Part shown: piece after piece, positions 1 to 14,119 of the stretch
Layout of the letters: every line of letters begins with the position of its first letter
Numbering within the stretch: position 1 is the stretch's first letter
Origin: Anoplolepis gracilipes
Taxonomy: Eukaryota > Arthropoda > Insecta > Hymenoptera > Formicidae
Direction of reading: 5' to 3'
Assembly (NCBI RefSeq): GCF_047496725.1
Contig: NC_132980.1
Location: forward strand, 6,060,072-6,124,071
DNA: 64,000 nucleotides
Position numbers and translations under genes: made by a program
Notes under the pieces: generated by a model
The model's input: only the letters and a program-made list of their open reading frames with translations
Told to the model about the DNA's origin: nothing
The model's database searches: none

Positions 1-45
1 ATACTAATCGTTTTGATATTGACTTTCGATTTTTGTCATTTCTTC

Positions 46-754
46 CCTGGTGAAAAATATTCTCAGAATTACTCATAAAAATTTTCTGACCTTTTTATAA
101 AAATTAAGAAATTTTCAGATTTTCTGTATGAATTGACACACTTTTCAAAAATGTTCAGAAAAGGAATCTAAAACTTTATGAATAATTTTACATTGTTTTC
201 GTTTTTTTCTTCAGTATATTTGAAAATATCTGAAAATATTTCTTTATCAGCTTTTATTTTTCTGCCCTGTTTTTGAAAGCATTTTATCTAGCGATTACAA
301 GAATACAAGCCTCGTTCTATTTTAATTTTCCATTGGGCATCGAGCAAAGTATAATGACTTGTTAACATTTTATTTTTATCTGATATTGAAAAATAAAGAT
401 AGAGAATAACTCTTGTGTTAATTTGCATCTCTAAATGGAATGCACTCAAAGACAGGATAAAATATAAGAGCTGATAAATCGTGGATTTTTCAAAAATATT
501 CCGCTAAATAAAACACATTAAATAAATATTTTGAACAGTACAAAGATATTTCATATGATTATTGTAAATGAATTTTGTAAAAATTTCTCATGTATATAAA
601 TATAAAAATATTCTGAGATTTCTTATTCTATAATTTTCTAAAAAAATATTAAAAAACCTAAATAAATCTGATATTTTTTTCAGAATTCTTCATAAATTTA
701 AATGATGAAAAATTTCTAAAATTTTCTAAGAAATTACGAGATTTTTTCACCAGG
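46..754. mobile_element. Foldback/MITE family, copy 1
   Basis: It begins CCTGGTGAAAAA (46-57) and ends TTTTTTCACCAGG (to 754), a terminal inverted repeat. The interior is an imperfect long palindrome with mirrored motifs such as TCAGCTTTTATTTTTCTGCC near 248 and its partner near 450-475. No coding capacity was seen and no clear target duplication. Related copies lie at 9513-10213 (inverted) and 57423-57902 (same orientation). Confidence 0.7.
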
Positions 755-3518
755 ATCGCCAATATTTTAGAGAGAGATGCGTCGAATTTTGCGATACTTT
801 CAATTCCAATACGAAAATATATGAAGTTTATGTTCTTTTTAAAAAAATTGACAGACTGAATTTTCCTCCATTCATTTTATTTTAATCGTTGATAAAAATT
901 CAACGACGTGAGCTTATTCTATCTGTGAATTGAAAATCGCGAAGATCATTTCCTCGTACAATTTATTTAGCCTTGTTTAGCTTTGTCGAATCTACCTCGT
1001 TGATCGAATCTTGACGTTTCCTGAAGCGCCGCAGGAAACTCTCTCACTTTCATTCGCATACGTGCTACGCATCACGCACTCCTGTACGAGATATACCCTC
1101 CGCTGCATCTATACAATTTCTATTTCATCTCCGCGTGTGATTCCGATATGGAATTTTCAAGAGAGAAAAATCTCCTCTCTACGCAACCACGCGAGTAATT
1201 TCAGCCATTCCAAATTCCAGGCTGACATTATTTATTTAGCATTTACAACGAGATAGAAAAGTACATGTAATGCATTTTTCATAAAAAATAAGAACGATGA
1301 AGATCTTCGGTCGTGGGCAGGTAAACACCTATAACGATCCAGTTAATTAAAGAAATAATTTAAATTACCGATAAACGTATCGTACTTTACGTCGCGAATT
1401 ATAATGGCAACTGCACGCGAGACTGTTATTACACGCTTTCTTTCAGACTTTTATAAAACTGCGAATCATTGTTGTTTAACTCTCGCGCGCATTCCAGCGG
1501 GAAATTGTTCGGAGAAAAATATCCGTTTTGGAGCGATAAAGGATTTCCGTTTGAAAACCGGATATTTTGCGATCCAGATCGAAGAAACGCGGGCAGATTT
1601 ATTATAAGCAATTTCTCATTTATTAATTTTCACGTTCGCGATTAATCGATAGAAAGAGTCCTGTTTTATTCGAAGTGACCAGAAGCCAGACAGCATACAA
1701 CGTTTAGAAAATTTATACGAATTATTTATAATAATTATTTGAATATTTTATAAATATTTTATAAATATTTTTGTAATTTTTGATTGAACAGATTATAAAG
1801 ATTTATCACAAATCTCTTAAGAAATATTTAAAAATATTACTACGCAAATATTTTATTTTTTATATTTACAATAAATATTGTACATACAAATATTTAATAT
1901 CTATATTTTAATAATATGTCGAATACAGTTTTTATGATTTTTTTCTCTTAATGTGTATAAAATATTGATATAATATTACAAAAAAATAAATAATAAAAAT
2001 ATTTCTAAATATGTATCAAAAATATCGTATGCTGTCTGGGAAGCCATCAAGGATAAAAAATAATGAAAAACTCTTTTTTTGTATATGTCATTCATAGGTT
2101 TTAATGGATGAATTTTTTATCAATCATTATCATATCAACTGGGTTAGTCGAGCATCTTTATTATTGTGCCAATAAATCTGTTTCCCGAATCTTAAAATTG
2201 ATTGCATTTTTACCTCCGCACGTCAATAACTCAAATGTCATCAAAGTATTACAAGTGTAATTTCTAAGTGTAAATAACTGTACAGAGATCGCTGTTCTTT
2301 TTTTTTTTTATTTTTTTCATTTTAGCGAGATGAAAGTACGCCTTTGCGCTTTATTACACGTAGCTGACCGCGATTTACATAACAATTTCAGCGCTTGCCA
2401 TATACGCGATTAGCGCAATCTTTTTGAAGAATTTCGACGGCGTTTAAAAGACCGCTTATCTCGAAAATGAAAGCCGGTCCCGTCTTGCAACTATCGCCGC
2501 TTATAGATTTTTTTTTTTATCGGCGTATCGGCTGACCACCTCAGGCCGTATCTACTTATCCGGCCAATTCTACGTAATATTTCTCCAACGATTTGAGTTT
2601 TTAAACCGCAAATGATTAGCTATCAAATCAAAGTACCAATCGAATTTTGTGCAAAAACACATTTATACCTTAAACATTACTTTTTTCCTCCAATTTCTTA
2701 AGAAAATATTTTTGATCCTATGAAAAAATTCGACGAGAGATTCACAGATTCTTTTTACTTTCAAGCAAAAAGAGAGAAGCTGATTTTTTTATATTTTATA
2801 TACAATTTTTTAACCGATGTGAAAATACAATACATAAATAGTGGATAAATTAAATAATTTTTTTTTTCTTCAGAAAGAAAGACAAGGAACTAATGAGTTT
2901 AAAATGTAGATGTGTTTTTGTACGAAATTCGTTTTACGTAATAGTCACGTCAAAGGATCAAAGGAACGGTATGACGAATCGATAATTGCGTATCCGATTA
3001 AGATGTATCAGGAAAGCGATAGGAATACTGTAATAGAGTCGTTCGCTCGCCCCAATTTCGCAATCTGTGCAAAACGCACATTTTGCACCGAGACTCGCCA
3101 TAAAACGTCGCGCTTTTATAAAACGCGTGTATCGCGCGCAGGAATTTCGCAGCCGTGATGTGAAAAGTGTTCATAAAGACGTTTCGCGCGCGAATTAAAT
3201 CTCTCCTTTGAGGTTTAAATATCGCTTGACTTTTCGAAGAGACGAGTCGAGCAGAAAATGTTCACGTTGATTGAAACTTGAAAAATCTGCATCAATTTTT
3301 TGCGTTTTATTATATTATTCGTCGCAGTTCATTCTTTCAAATCTTCTATAAAACTTTTTCAAACGACGTAATATTTATTTGCATACACATAAATATATTT
3401 TTTTATTCTTCATTCTCTTTATTATATTTTTTATTATTATATTATTATTTTATTTTATATTCTTATTTATTATTATTATTATATTAATTTATATATATTA
3501 TACATATATTTAATTATC

Positions 3519-3560
<42 letters not shown>
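3519..3560. repeat. (AT)n microsatellite
   Basis: AT dinucleotide run of about 40 bp inside a T/TTA-rich stretch (3400-3610). A CT run follows at about 3632-3650. Confidence 0.9.
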
Positions 3561-3565
<5 letters not shown>

Positions 3566-4352
3566 ATTATTTTATATATTTATTAAATATATTTTTTATT
3601 ATATATAATACTCGGTTTCTTTCCTTCTTTTCTCTCTCTCTCTCTCTCTTTCTCCGGATCATTTCTCTCTCTTGCTCTTAGTTTCTATCAGCTGATCGGT
3701 GAGCACGATCGATAACTCTCTAACGATAAATCGATACCGCGTTACGCAAGAGCGCCTTTGCGACACGACCCACGCGCGAAATGTATTGTTAATCCTTTCC
3801 CGAGTGCGCGAAGTGTTACGAAAAGAATGTTACATAGCGCTCGCGATTTTCCTACCCACTTGGCTGCTATCACTCTATTAAGTTAATACTCCATCGCGTT
3901 ATTCGCCCTCCGGACATAATGTTCGACGGACTATTGTTAAAACCCACACGTCACCTTCAAGTGTTATCTCGCAAGTCTGTCATATTTCGTGTTTTATCAT
4001 AGAATATTTTTATTCTATCTAACATTTCATTCTATCGCTCTTACTCTCTTCTATCGTTTTTTTGCCGAGGTGAAGAAATACAATTTTATGAAATGTCAAA
4101 ATTTTGAAATTAATGAAGAAAAAAAATTTTATTTAAAAAATTAATAGAGATTAAATGTATATGAAATCTTAATGTATGTAACTTTGGAGAGCCATTACAG
4201 AAAAATCAGAAGAACATTTCTTATGTCTTGGAAAAAAAAAAAAAAAAAACGCACTATCAATTATGACTTTCTCACGAACGTTAAATTGAAAGTTTACGGG
4301 TTAGTTCATAAATTAGAAAATTTATGAATCAATTGAGAAAATTTTATCTTAG

Positions 4353-4383
<31 letters not shown>

Positions 4384-4854
4384 GTTACTATCTTCTTAAA
4401 TAATCTCTGCAGCGGTAAAATCTCTTTTGTAACCGTCTTTTTATTTATTTCATTACTAAATTATTTTTAATATACCAATCGGTGCGTCATATGTAGCTTG
4501 ATTACATTTCGCGTTGCAATTTAACACATGTCGCGGAATTAAAGATGCGCGCGGGCACGCGTGGTGCGAATAAATGAAGGACACGCGTGCGACAGGTGTA
4601 AATGTTGCTGATGTTACTTTCGCAACGAATTTGACCCTATTGGAAAATGTACAAAAGAATTTAACGTAGCTATTTAGCTCTAACGTATTTTATTCTGTTA
4701 TCTTCCTTATCTAAGTTGTCTTAAAACTTTTCAAGATTCCTTTCTTCTTTGACAGATAGCGTCCACGGAATGTTATTCACAAAATATATATATGTATAAT
4801 TGATATTAAATTAAAAGATTAATATTCTGTAAAATTCGGCTAAATTTCTGTTAT

Positions 4855-5763
4855 GAAAATTCTATTAATTAAAAATTAATTAAATTATTTAAATAATTTA
4901 ATAATTTAATAAAAATTTAATTATTAAATTATCTAAATTATTAAATAAAGATTAATATACTGTATTAATTGAGAAGAATCTGAATTGTTTATTTTTGACT
5001 TAAAACAATTAGATTAAAAATATCAAGAATTATTTTTAAGATATATACATATTTAAGATATTAAATTAGCAAGATTAATTTGTTGCACTTTTGTAGACAT
5101 ACCATGAAAAAACTTTTAATTCAATTTGATGATTTAGGTAAAGAATCTCGAGAAAGAAAACGTGTCTCTTCAAGATTAAATATTTATCGCTGAATTCACA
5201 ATATTGTATTCGCTTCGTTGAACGTTCTCACTGAATTTCGAAAGGCTCTCTGGTTCCGCGTGATCGACGCGATCGGATCTGATAGACATAAACGGACTAT
5301 TGATCCTGGAAACAACTGTGTACGTTAAAATATGTCCACTTTCTTCGCATGTTTAACTTTCGTTGCGCTAGCCCACTCCACGCGGCATAAATCTATCATT
5401 ACATCTGATTTAAGTATACTTTACCGTGATCTATCTAAATATTTTATTTCATCGAAATTATATATTCTGAATACGTTTTAAATTTCTACTCACATATACC
5501 TGCGAAAAAGCTATTTTAGCCACTTTGTTAACATTTTTTTTACAAGTCTCGTTAATGCAATATACAATATAATTAGAGAGAGATTTATATTCTCGAAGCA
5601 GCATTAATTAGTTTTATACGAGAAACATAATTTTAATGCATATATAAGTTTTATAAAAGTTATTTAAAAAAATATATTTTTATTCCTTTTTAATGTAAAA
5701 TACAATATGTATGTAAAAATATGAAAAATATATTTAAAAATTATTAAAAATACATGTATATAT

Positions 5764-5794
<31 letters not shown>

Positions 5795-6505
5795 GTAGGA
5801 GAAAGGGAGAGAAAAATATAATGTATGGAAATATGTTTTTCGCTTTATAATCGGTGCATATAATTATATATGAAGGAAGTATTCATCTGTACTTAACATC
5901 CATTAAATATTCTTCCTCATCGAGTTTCACGAATCTCTCTCGGTCGTATTTCACGCGTTCGCCGGTGATTTGTGTACGACGACGATAAATCGTCGGAATA
6001 AGATAATAAGGATAATGAGATAGCGCGGTATACACGATATATGTGTATATGATCGATAACGTAACGATATTTTTTACTTTCACGCTGATGATCGCGATCT
6101 CTGAATGGGATGCCGGGTCACCCGAGAATACCAAATTGTTTTCGATTACGTCAAGCAAAAAAGAAACTGATTCGATTAACGTGAAAAAACTTCGGTTAAG
6201 GATAGAAAGAACAAAGACATAAAAAAAATAATGCTATTATAACGTTAGTGTGGTGTCACTTTTTCGGAGAATAAAAACTCGATTATTCGAATGGCATTTG
6301 GAGTGCTACTGGAAATTTTGACGTTTGATGACACTTGAACTTTTTTATTCTGCTTTTTTAATTAAATTATTTAAATCATTTAATTATTTGATAAAAATTT
6401 TAATAATTTGATCCTTTAATAATTTAATAAAAATTTAGATTATTTAAATTATCTAAATTATTAATTAAAGATTAATATATTGTATTAATTGAGGAGCATC
6501 ATCTG
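4855..6505. repeat. Dispersed direct repeat (4855-4985 and 6360-6505)
   Basis: Both segments share ATTAAATTATTTAAAT, AATTTAATAAAAATTTA, TTATCTAAATTATTAA and TAAAGATTAATAT-TTGTATTAATTGAG (given in parts). They are about 1.5 kb apart. The copies are AT-only at the start, so homology is judged from the ordered matches. Confidence 0.6.
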
Positions 6506-6896
6506 ATCGATGACATTTGAACTCTTTTTTATTTCTTTTCCTTTTAATCTTCTGGCAATTAGATTTTCTGCGGCGATTGTTTAGAGACGAATCGACGCCG
6601 ATTCATCGAGCGAGGATATAATCACGTTATTACGCGGACACTGTTAACATAATTACTGTCATTAGTCAAATTTGCATAATGCGACATCTTCATCCGTTCT
6701 ACTTTATTCATCCCACGTTGTTTATGGTCTGGATTATCAGTGAGATTATTAACGCTGCAAATATTTCCGCGACAGGCCGTCGTGCTTTCATCACGGGCTT
6801 TCCGCCGCCGATTTCCCAATGATATAATCGGCGAATAGTGAAGGCGATTATGATAAATTCTCCAGAGCGTTTAAAGTGCGTCCGAAGAGAGAATGA

Positions 6897-6914
6897 AACG
6901 CGCGCGCGCGCGCG
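6897..6914. repeat. Alternating (CG)n tract
   Basis: An uninterrupted alternating CG run of about 18 bp in AT-rich DNA. Such a run can adopt Z-DNA, and its survival implies little CpG methylation at this site. Confidence 0.85.
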
Positions 6915-9512
6915 GTAAAAAGATGCAAATTAATATGCACACGATTCGCTTACGTCACTTACGCGGTGTAGGTGTAATGACGTAATAAAAGGACTCGGTG
7001 TCGATTACTTTCGCCATTTCAAAGCAAAAATATGCCAATAATAGGCTAAATTATAGGACGTACTGGGTTTAAGGAGGAACTTGACAGATCATTTACATAT
7101 GTCAAAAATTAGTACATATACATCTATTTCGAGAATCATGAATTTGACAAAAGCACTTTTTGCCTTTTCAAAAAAAATTATAAAACTAATAATTAATTAA
7201 AATTTTTATTTTTATGAATTTTTGCGCAGTGATATCACTCACTTTGATATAAAATAATATTAACTACCATTTTGAGATTAAATTATATTCTACAGTAATT
7301 ATAATCTATGTGAACCACAATTTGAATGAAAATTTTATAAATTAATTATTAATTATACATTTTAAAAGCCTAAATAAAAATAAATCTTTAAATGTATTAA
7401 CTTTTCACAATTTTTGGATAATTCATGTAGTTCCTTTTTAATCAATACAGCTTAATAATTCTAGAGCTAGTTAATCTACAACTACAACGTAGATTATATT
7501 TTTCTTTCTTGTTATGACAGAAATTTTTGAAAGTATTCTTCACGTAGTGTTTCTGTTATTATCTCATCTACCTTGATACCAAGATCACTGTCATGGACCT
7601 AGCGGGACGGATGTCCCGTTTGTGGTTTAGAGATTGAATGATGCTATGTATATTTTATACGCAAATGCGTAAAAATCAACCGCACAATAACATTGGTATT
7701 CCAGTAGTCTCCTTCGAGCAAATTGTGAGATAGTGTCAAGGCATCAATATAAGTTAGATTTCTCACCATGTGAAACATTATTTTCGTCCACATTATATTT
7801 CACGATACATTTCTCTCTTCGAAATAATTTTATTTTACAGAATATTAAATTTACTGGTCGATAAATTTACTAATAATCTCATTAACAGTAGGAAGAGTGA
7901 AAGTCCTTTTAAATCTTTTTTTTTTGTGTATATACGTGTGCGAATAAATTTTTAATGAAACAACGTAATTATAATTGAGAGAGATATTTTTTTTTCATTA
8001 AAGGTCTATTAAGAAACTTTTCTTTTTTTTACGAAAGTAATTTCGAAGCAATAAAGTCCTTTCGAATAAATTGACATAACGGCGGTGATCATTGAGATGC
8101 ATTTTGCAAAAAAAAAAAAAAAAAATGATGTCACGCCATTTATCGCGTATTGTGACAGGCAAAGATCTTTGGCCGGTAGCTACCATCGACCGCGGGAACG
8201 TTTTAATGTAACGAGTGACATGGCTCGTTATGGCCGTGCGGAAGCCGCAAGAAAAGAGTAAATACAATCGGTTAACGGGACGGTGAACGTTAGAGGGAAT
8301 GTGTTTTACTATATCGACAGCACCGACTTGCTATCGTGATCGGAGATTCGAGCGATCAACCATGAAACGCCACGTGTTTTTAATATAAAAAGTTTTTTTA
8401 ATATAATATAATTTTTCGTTAATATAATAAAAAAGCAAATTAAAAATCTTATGTTTTTAATTTATCTCTTTTTTAACAGTAATTTTGATAAACTGATATG
8501 AGACTTACATAATTTTCAGTTGTTATTTAATCTCGTTAATTAATTAATTGTTTTGAAAAGAGTAACAAGATTTTTGATAAACTTTTCACATTTGTGAATT
8601 GTAAATGAATAGAGGAAGCCGATTGTAAGAGATTTTTGGTATGATAGTAAATAATTGTATGATAGTAATATTTAATAGATATTTTAGTAATAGTAATTTC
8701 AATAATAAAGATATTATTTAAAAATGGGTATATAAAAGAAAAAGCAATTTTAAAATGCATGAAAGGTAAAATATATATAAAATATATAAATTTTTAAAAT
8801 ATATAAAATATATAAAAAAAATTATATAAAAGATATAAAATTATAAACGCGCCGGTCTGGAATCCTCCGTGAGTCGATGCACTATTTACAGTGACGTAAT
8901 TAAGGACAGCGATTGACCTGGACGAGTTTACGATTTTTTTCTCTTGTCCATTCATCCTAGAGATTAAAATCCATCATTATCCGCGATCTCGTTCGCGATC
9001 CGGAATCGCGGTTGATTTATGGATCCATAGATAGATCCACGATTCTCTGCGAGATTTTCTCGGGAGATACTGCACATACGTTGCATCCGTTAAATGCAAT
9101 CGTTAACGCAGTTAAAGCCAAGCGCACACGCGGAAGGGAAAGAGCCGAATAAATTTTATTTATCGAAGTCGGCGATATTATTGTCGTTTTGTTATATCGA
9201 TCGTATCCCGAGCGCGATTTATCGCGCCCGAAATATTGCGCAACTACTCATTATCTTACTACACTAACGAGCCGATCGTATGGGAGAAGAAAGGGGGAGG
9301 GGAGAGGGGGAGGAAGCTGGATAATTGGGCTTTTACGTAAGGACCGTAGGAAAGTTCGGTATTAATTCCCGCGGAGGCGGAGGATCGCGGAAGATCGCGC
9401 AGTTTTGTACGAGGATCTCAAGAGTTGAACCTCTCGGTTGTAGAAATCGAATTAACGTAGGTAGTATGCATAAGCTGATGCGATGACCAGATGCAAAGGA
9501 TGCAGTCAAGTA

Positions 9513-10213
9513 CCGCTCTGATGAACAAAAATCTCGTAATTTTATAGAAAATTTTAGGAATTTTTCATTATTTAAATTAATGAAGAATTCTGAAAAACTA
9601 TCAGGTTTATTCAGATTTTGGTATTTAAAAAAAAAATATATATAGAATAAGAAATCTTAGAATATTTTACAGAAATTTGTACAAAATTCATTTATGATAA
9701 AAATGTGAATCTGCGTATTATTCAGAAAATTTATATGAGTTTATATGAATTTTAATGTACTTTATTTAATGGAATATTTCTGAAAAATCCACGATTTATC
9801 ACGATTTTTTATTTCTTATTTATTTATTCTTCTGCCCCGCCTTTGAATGCATTTCATTTAGCAAGCTTCATTCTACCTCTGTTCACTATCTAATGAAAAA
9901 TTAAAATAGAATAATGTTTGCGTTAATTTTCGCTAAATGAAACGCATTCAAAGACGAGGCAGAAAAATAAAAGCTATAATAAATCATGAATTTTTCAAAT
10001 TGTAAAAATATTTCAGATTTTTTCAGATATACTGATCTGAAAAAAAATAAGAAAACTAATGCGAATTTACTTATAAATTTTTAAACTCCTTTTCTAAAAA
10101 GTGTGCCAATTCGTATGAAAAATGTGAAAATTTTCTGAAAAAATTGTAGAATTTTTATGGAAAATCTAAAAATTTTATGAGAGAAATTCTGAGAATATTT
10201 TTCACCAGAGCGG
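9513..10213. mobile_element. Foldback/MITE family, copy 2 (inverted)
   Basis: The ends are CCGCTCTGATGA (9513) and TCACCAGAGCGG (to 10213), inverted with one mismatch. Reading from the left, it matches the reverse complement of the right part of copy 1 (ATCTCGTAATTTTATAGAAA and following). Inside, TGAATGCATTTCATTTAGC near 9845 and GCTAAATGAAACGCATTC near 9932 are mirror images, so the element could form a long hairpin. It lies in the gap upstream of gene 1. Confidence 0.7.
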
Positions 10214-12889
10214 AATGGCTGCGATCGTGTATCTCCCGAAACGAATAAGAAATCAAATTGCCCGATTAATCACCGTCTTTCCTTTACATAATTGTTCGCA
10301 AGAAAGGATATACACCGTGTGTATTGGATGGCTTTTGAATAATACATCCTAGAATTCACACGTCCGATTCTTTGAGAGGAAACTGAATTGAGCACCTGGG
10401 ATCCCCACTCTGTTATCTCGATAGGAAATTCGTAACTTCCTGTTGATCTCAGAAAAGGGATAAAACACAGTCCAGATCACAGATTGAGTATCGGACACGC
10501 GAATCTCCGGTCAAATTTCCGGCTGATCCGAAACACGGAAATTGAAACGTAATTGGAAATCGATCTTACGTGATATCGAAACGCGTAATCGCTCAAGTAA
10601 ATCGCCAGAAGACAATGGAATCCGTTTTCTTTTTTGTTTTTTTTTTTTTTTAAGTATTGCCTGAAACAGCTTCTAATTTAAATGTTTAGATCCATAGATT
10701 ACAGATTTAATAGATATATAAATATTAGATATTTAATTTTACAGATTTTACTGATTTTTTTTGTATTTTATGTACAAATTTTGCTTTTACGAATTATTAT
10801 TATTACTATTTATATTATTACATATTCTTAATAATTAATAATATATATCATACATTACTATTATCAATTATTAATTAATTAATTACTATTTACCAATTAA
10901 TGTATTATAAATTATTATTACTATAATTATGATTATTAACTCTAATAATTTCTGAATTTTCTTACCAATCGCCATTCCTCGTTTTATCTCGATCGATGGA
11001 GTAGGATCGTAGAAAGAAGCGAGCCATGCTAGAAAAGGGAATAAACGATCGGATCAGTTTAGAAAGTTCAGAGGATGCGCTCCTTCGAGGCGTTTCCTTC
11101 TCCTTCTCTCTCTCCTGTTCTCGGACTTACGTTGAATGCGCAATCCAACTCTGTCTTAATCCGAGCTGTCACGGCCAGCAGAATAATCTCCCCCCCGATA
11201 AAATTATCGCGTGAAAGAGTATATTGTTTCGCGGCGCTCGTTTATGTAATCGGAGGAATTATTATTGTCATTATTATTTGGGGTTTGATTCGCGTCGGCG
11301 ATTGATTGTCCCGACTAGTGGCGGGCTGAGTCGCAATCAAAGTCGGATAATGAGGACGCTTTGAACTCTCTATCGTAATCTGATGATGGAAATAACGTGA
11401 TTAAAGGATCGATTCGATCGATCTACGACAATTGTCTCGTCAATTAGCGAATTAACATATGAAAGTCTTTTATTATCATCGAACAAGTTATAAAGCTTAC
11501 AGATTATATATTATACATTTTCTATAAAATATATTTTATATAGATTATTAGAAAAAATAATATATTATTTTAATAATTATAATTAATAGTAATTATATAT
11601 AAATAATGTATACAATAATTATTATAAAAATTATATTACTATAAATAATAATTATAATCAATATTTTATATAACTCTAAATCTCTATTATTTTTTTATAT
11701 CTTATTAAAAACTTTCAATTTTTTAATTAAATTTATTTAAATATTTTATAATTTATTAATATACTTTTTTATTTTCTGATACAAGCTTCTTCTATTTTTA
11801 CGCTTTGTTTAGTTTTCTATTTATAAATGTTAAAATTTCTACAATAATACACATGATTATTAATATATTTTTCTAATATACATTATATTCCCAAATTATC
11901 AGAATTTGTGAAAGAGATGAATTTCGAATAAAAAAGTAAAGATATAAAAATTTGCATTTGTCGTAGAAATATCTTGTAAATAAGACCTAGAATTTATTCG
12001 ATTTAAATGCGCTCTTATTATATAATATATCTGATAATTAAAGATTAGAAAAAAGTATCACTTGCCGTATCGTCAACCCGACATTTCTTCGGAGCTCGGC
12101 CAACTGTCACGTCGAGAAATCGGGGAAGAATAATTTATTCCGATCGTGACATTCTACAGGTAAACCGAGCGGTTTCGTTTTCGTTCCAACGCGATTTGGG
12201 AGAATGTAAAGTGTCTCAAAAGCAATACCATTCCGACGACCGTAAATGGCAAATGCAATTCACTAACGTGCAGGAATAAGCGATGGAGAATTATAAATGC
12301 ATTGTCGTAAATCGAATCACGTTAGCCTCTTCGCATTTCACTGCATGAAGATGCATTATTGCATATTCGTTCTGAATAAGATGCTGATATGATGATTCTC
12401 GCCGAATATAAATTCATTCGAAATCAATTATGCAGTGATTTTTTTTCTTATTTTATACAGCGAGAATATTTCACCGTAGCCGAGAGGCCGCACTTGAATT
12501 TTCAACTTTCGGAGGAAAGACGGAATCTGTGATTTTAATGTATGCAGAACGCGACATCGCGCACGATTTCGAATTCGCTTTCTTCTTCGCGTAAAATTAG
12601 AGCCGACAGATCGAGGACTACTAATTAGAAACGAGAGGACAGTCAGCTCCTTAGCCTCTTGACAAAAGTATAGTAGCTTTCGTCATTTTCTTTTCTCGTG
12701 CAATTGTCTCATTTTTTAAACTGCTCTTTTCTTTAAAAATTCTGTTATATATTATTTCATTAATTATACAAAATAATTATAAAACAATTATAAAAAATAC
12801 TTAGAAAAAAATATATTTGATTAATTATAAATAAAAAATTGGATTTTAAATTTTATGCGTATGCAATAGCAGTTAATTTTTGCGATTTT

Positions 12890-13262
12890 TTTTGAAGTAC
12901 GCAATGGTTCGATTCAAAATTTTATATATATAAAAATTAGAATCATTCAGTTTAAAATGAATGAAATTGATAAATATAATTTAAATTTGTTAAATTTAAT
13001 TTGATCATTTGAAATTAAACTTGAAAAATGAAGAAAAATAATTAATAAATCTTTAATTATAATTAAGAATAATATAATTGAATATAAAAAATTAGATTTT
13101 TATGATGATAAATTAATGCAAATAATTGTACTAAAAATTGGTTTAGATATTAATATAATAATAATAATTCTAATAGAATGAGCAAATATAATATTTATAG
13201 ATAGTAAAAATAAAATTAAAAAAAAAAATAATATTATAGATAAGTAATTCTTGAATATGTAA
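12890..13262 (-). pseudogene. nad6: Nuclear copy of mitochondrial nad6 (NUMT), minus-strand copy
   Basis: Minus-strand reading gives a hydrophobic ND6-like protein: LFLLSINIIFAHSIRIIIII, LISKPIFSTI, then after a stop FLYSIILFLIIIKGLLIIF and SSLISND, the usual ND6 order (SHP-, SK-FW-YI-FL-GG-L-FIY-SSL-SNE like). Stops and an alternative-code TGA identify a degraded mitochondrial copy. The 3' part forms an inverted repeat with 13433-13750. Confidence 0.72.
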
Positions 13263-13432
13263 AGTAAAAATTGCTTAAAGCCAAGTGGAATTTTAATTAT
13301 TAACAGTGTCTCGGATTCTACGAAAAATTGAAGATTTACAAAATAGCGCCGCTTAAAGTAAACTTTCGCGACAAATTGAAATTTTAGCAAAAAAATTGTA
13401 ATTTCTAAAACTTCGAGAAATCCAAGATTTCT

Positions 13433-13690
13433 CGAATTATTATATTAATTTTCAGAACAATTATTTATATTAATTTATCATCATGAAAGGCAAATTTTAT
13501 ATATTCAATTCTATTACTTCTAATTATAATTAGAGGTTTATTAATTATTTTTATTTTTCAAGTTTAATTTCAAATGATCCAAATAAATTTAAAAAACTTG
13601 ATTTATATTTATCAACTTCATTAATTGTAAACTGAATGATTCTAATTTTTATAAATAATAATATAATAAATGCGCAAAATTTTGAATCGA
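13433..13690 (+). pseudogene. nad6: Nuclear copy of mitochondrial nad6 (NUMT), plus-strand copy
   Basis: Plus-strand reading with TGA as Trp gives GLLIIFIF-SSLISNDPNKF and then LDLYLSTSLIVNWMILIFIN, matching the same segment of the minus copy at 12890-13125. It lacks the N-terminal portion seen in the other copy. Both arms continue into the shared non-mitochondrial flank GTACGCAA-GGTTCGATTC and a poly-A/T run, so the inverted duplication happened after nuclear insertion. Confidence 0.72.
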
Positions 13691-14088
13691 ACCGTTGCGT
13701 ACTTTTTTCAAAAAAAAAAAAAAAAAAAAATCGCAAAAATTAACCATATCCCAAATAGACGTTTGGACACTCGATCACGAATCGACCGCGAAATATCCGG
13801 CCACACCGCAGGTGCGGCCGATCGTCTCTTCGAAATACATAATGCATGCATGCATATCGCGCGATATAGAATCGGGGAAAGTCTCGTTCTCGCCTCGTGG
13901 AAACGAGAGCCATGTGCCGAGGGCCGATGTGCCGGTTTTACGTAAGGTGAAAATATATATCGTCTCTCTTAGAGGAGAGGAAAGTGCACCCAAACGAGCA
14001 GGAACGCCTCTTACGAATCGCGCGCACGTAAATAGCACGCGCATCGCATGTAACGGCACACATCATTTCTACATGTGTGGTAGTTTTG

Positions 14089-14119
<31 letters not shown>

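Larger units (their letters stand above)
755..12860. other. Upstream region without a supported gene
   Basis: Apart from the foldback copy at 9513-10213, the dispersed repeat pair and microsatellites, I see no exon with splice signals and conserved protein. GC-richer patches at about 8850-9480, 10220-10620 and 12060-12680 have no coding pattern and may be regulatory or parts of untranslated exons. Confidence 0.5.

Noticed and set aside
7070..7445. Possible TTAA-flanked MITE with AGGAACT near both ends
   Set aside because: Only about 7-10 bp of the ends match in inverted orientation and the rest is AT-rich, so chance is likely.
12900..12925. GGTTCGATTC resembling a tRNA T-loop
   Set aside because: No acceptor stem or anticodon arm fits around it, and the same motif is part of the inverted duplication flank near the nad6 NUMTs.
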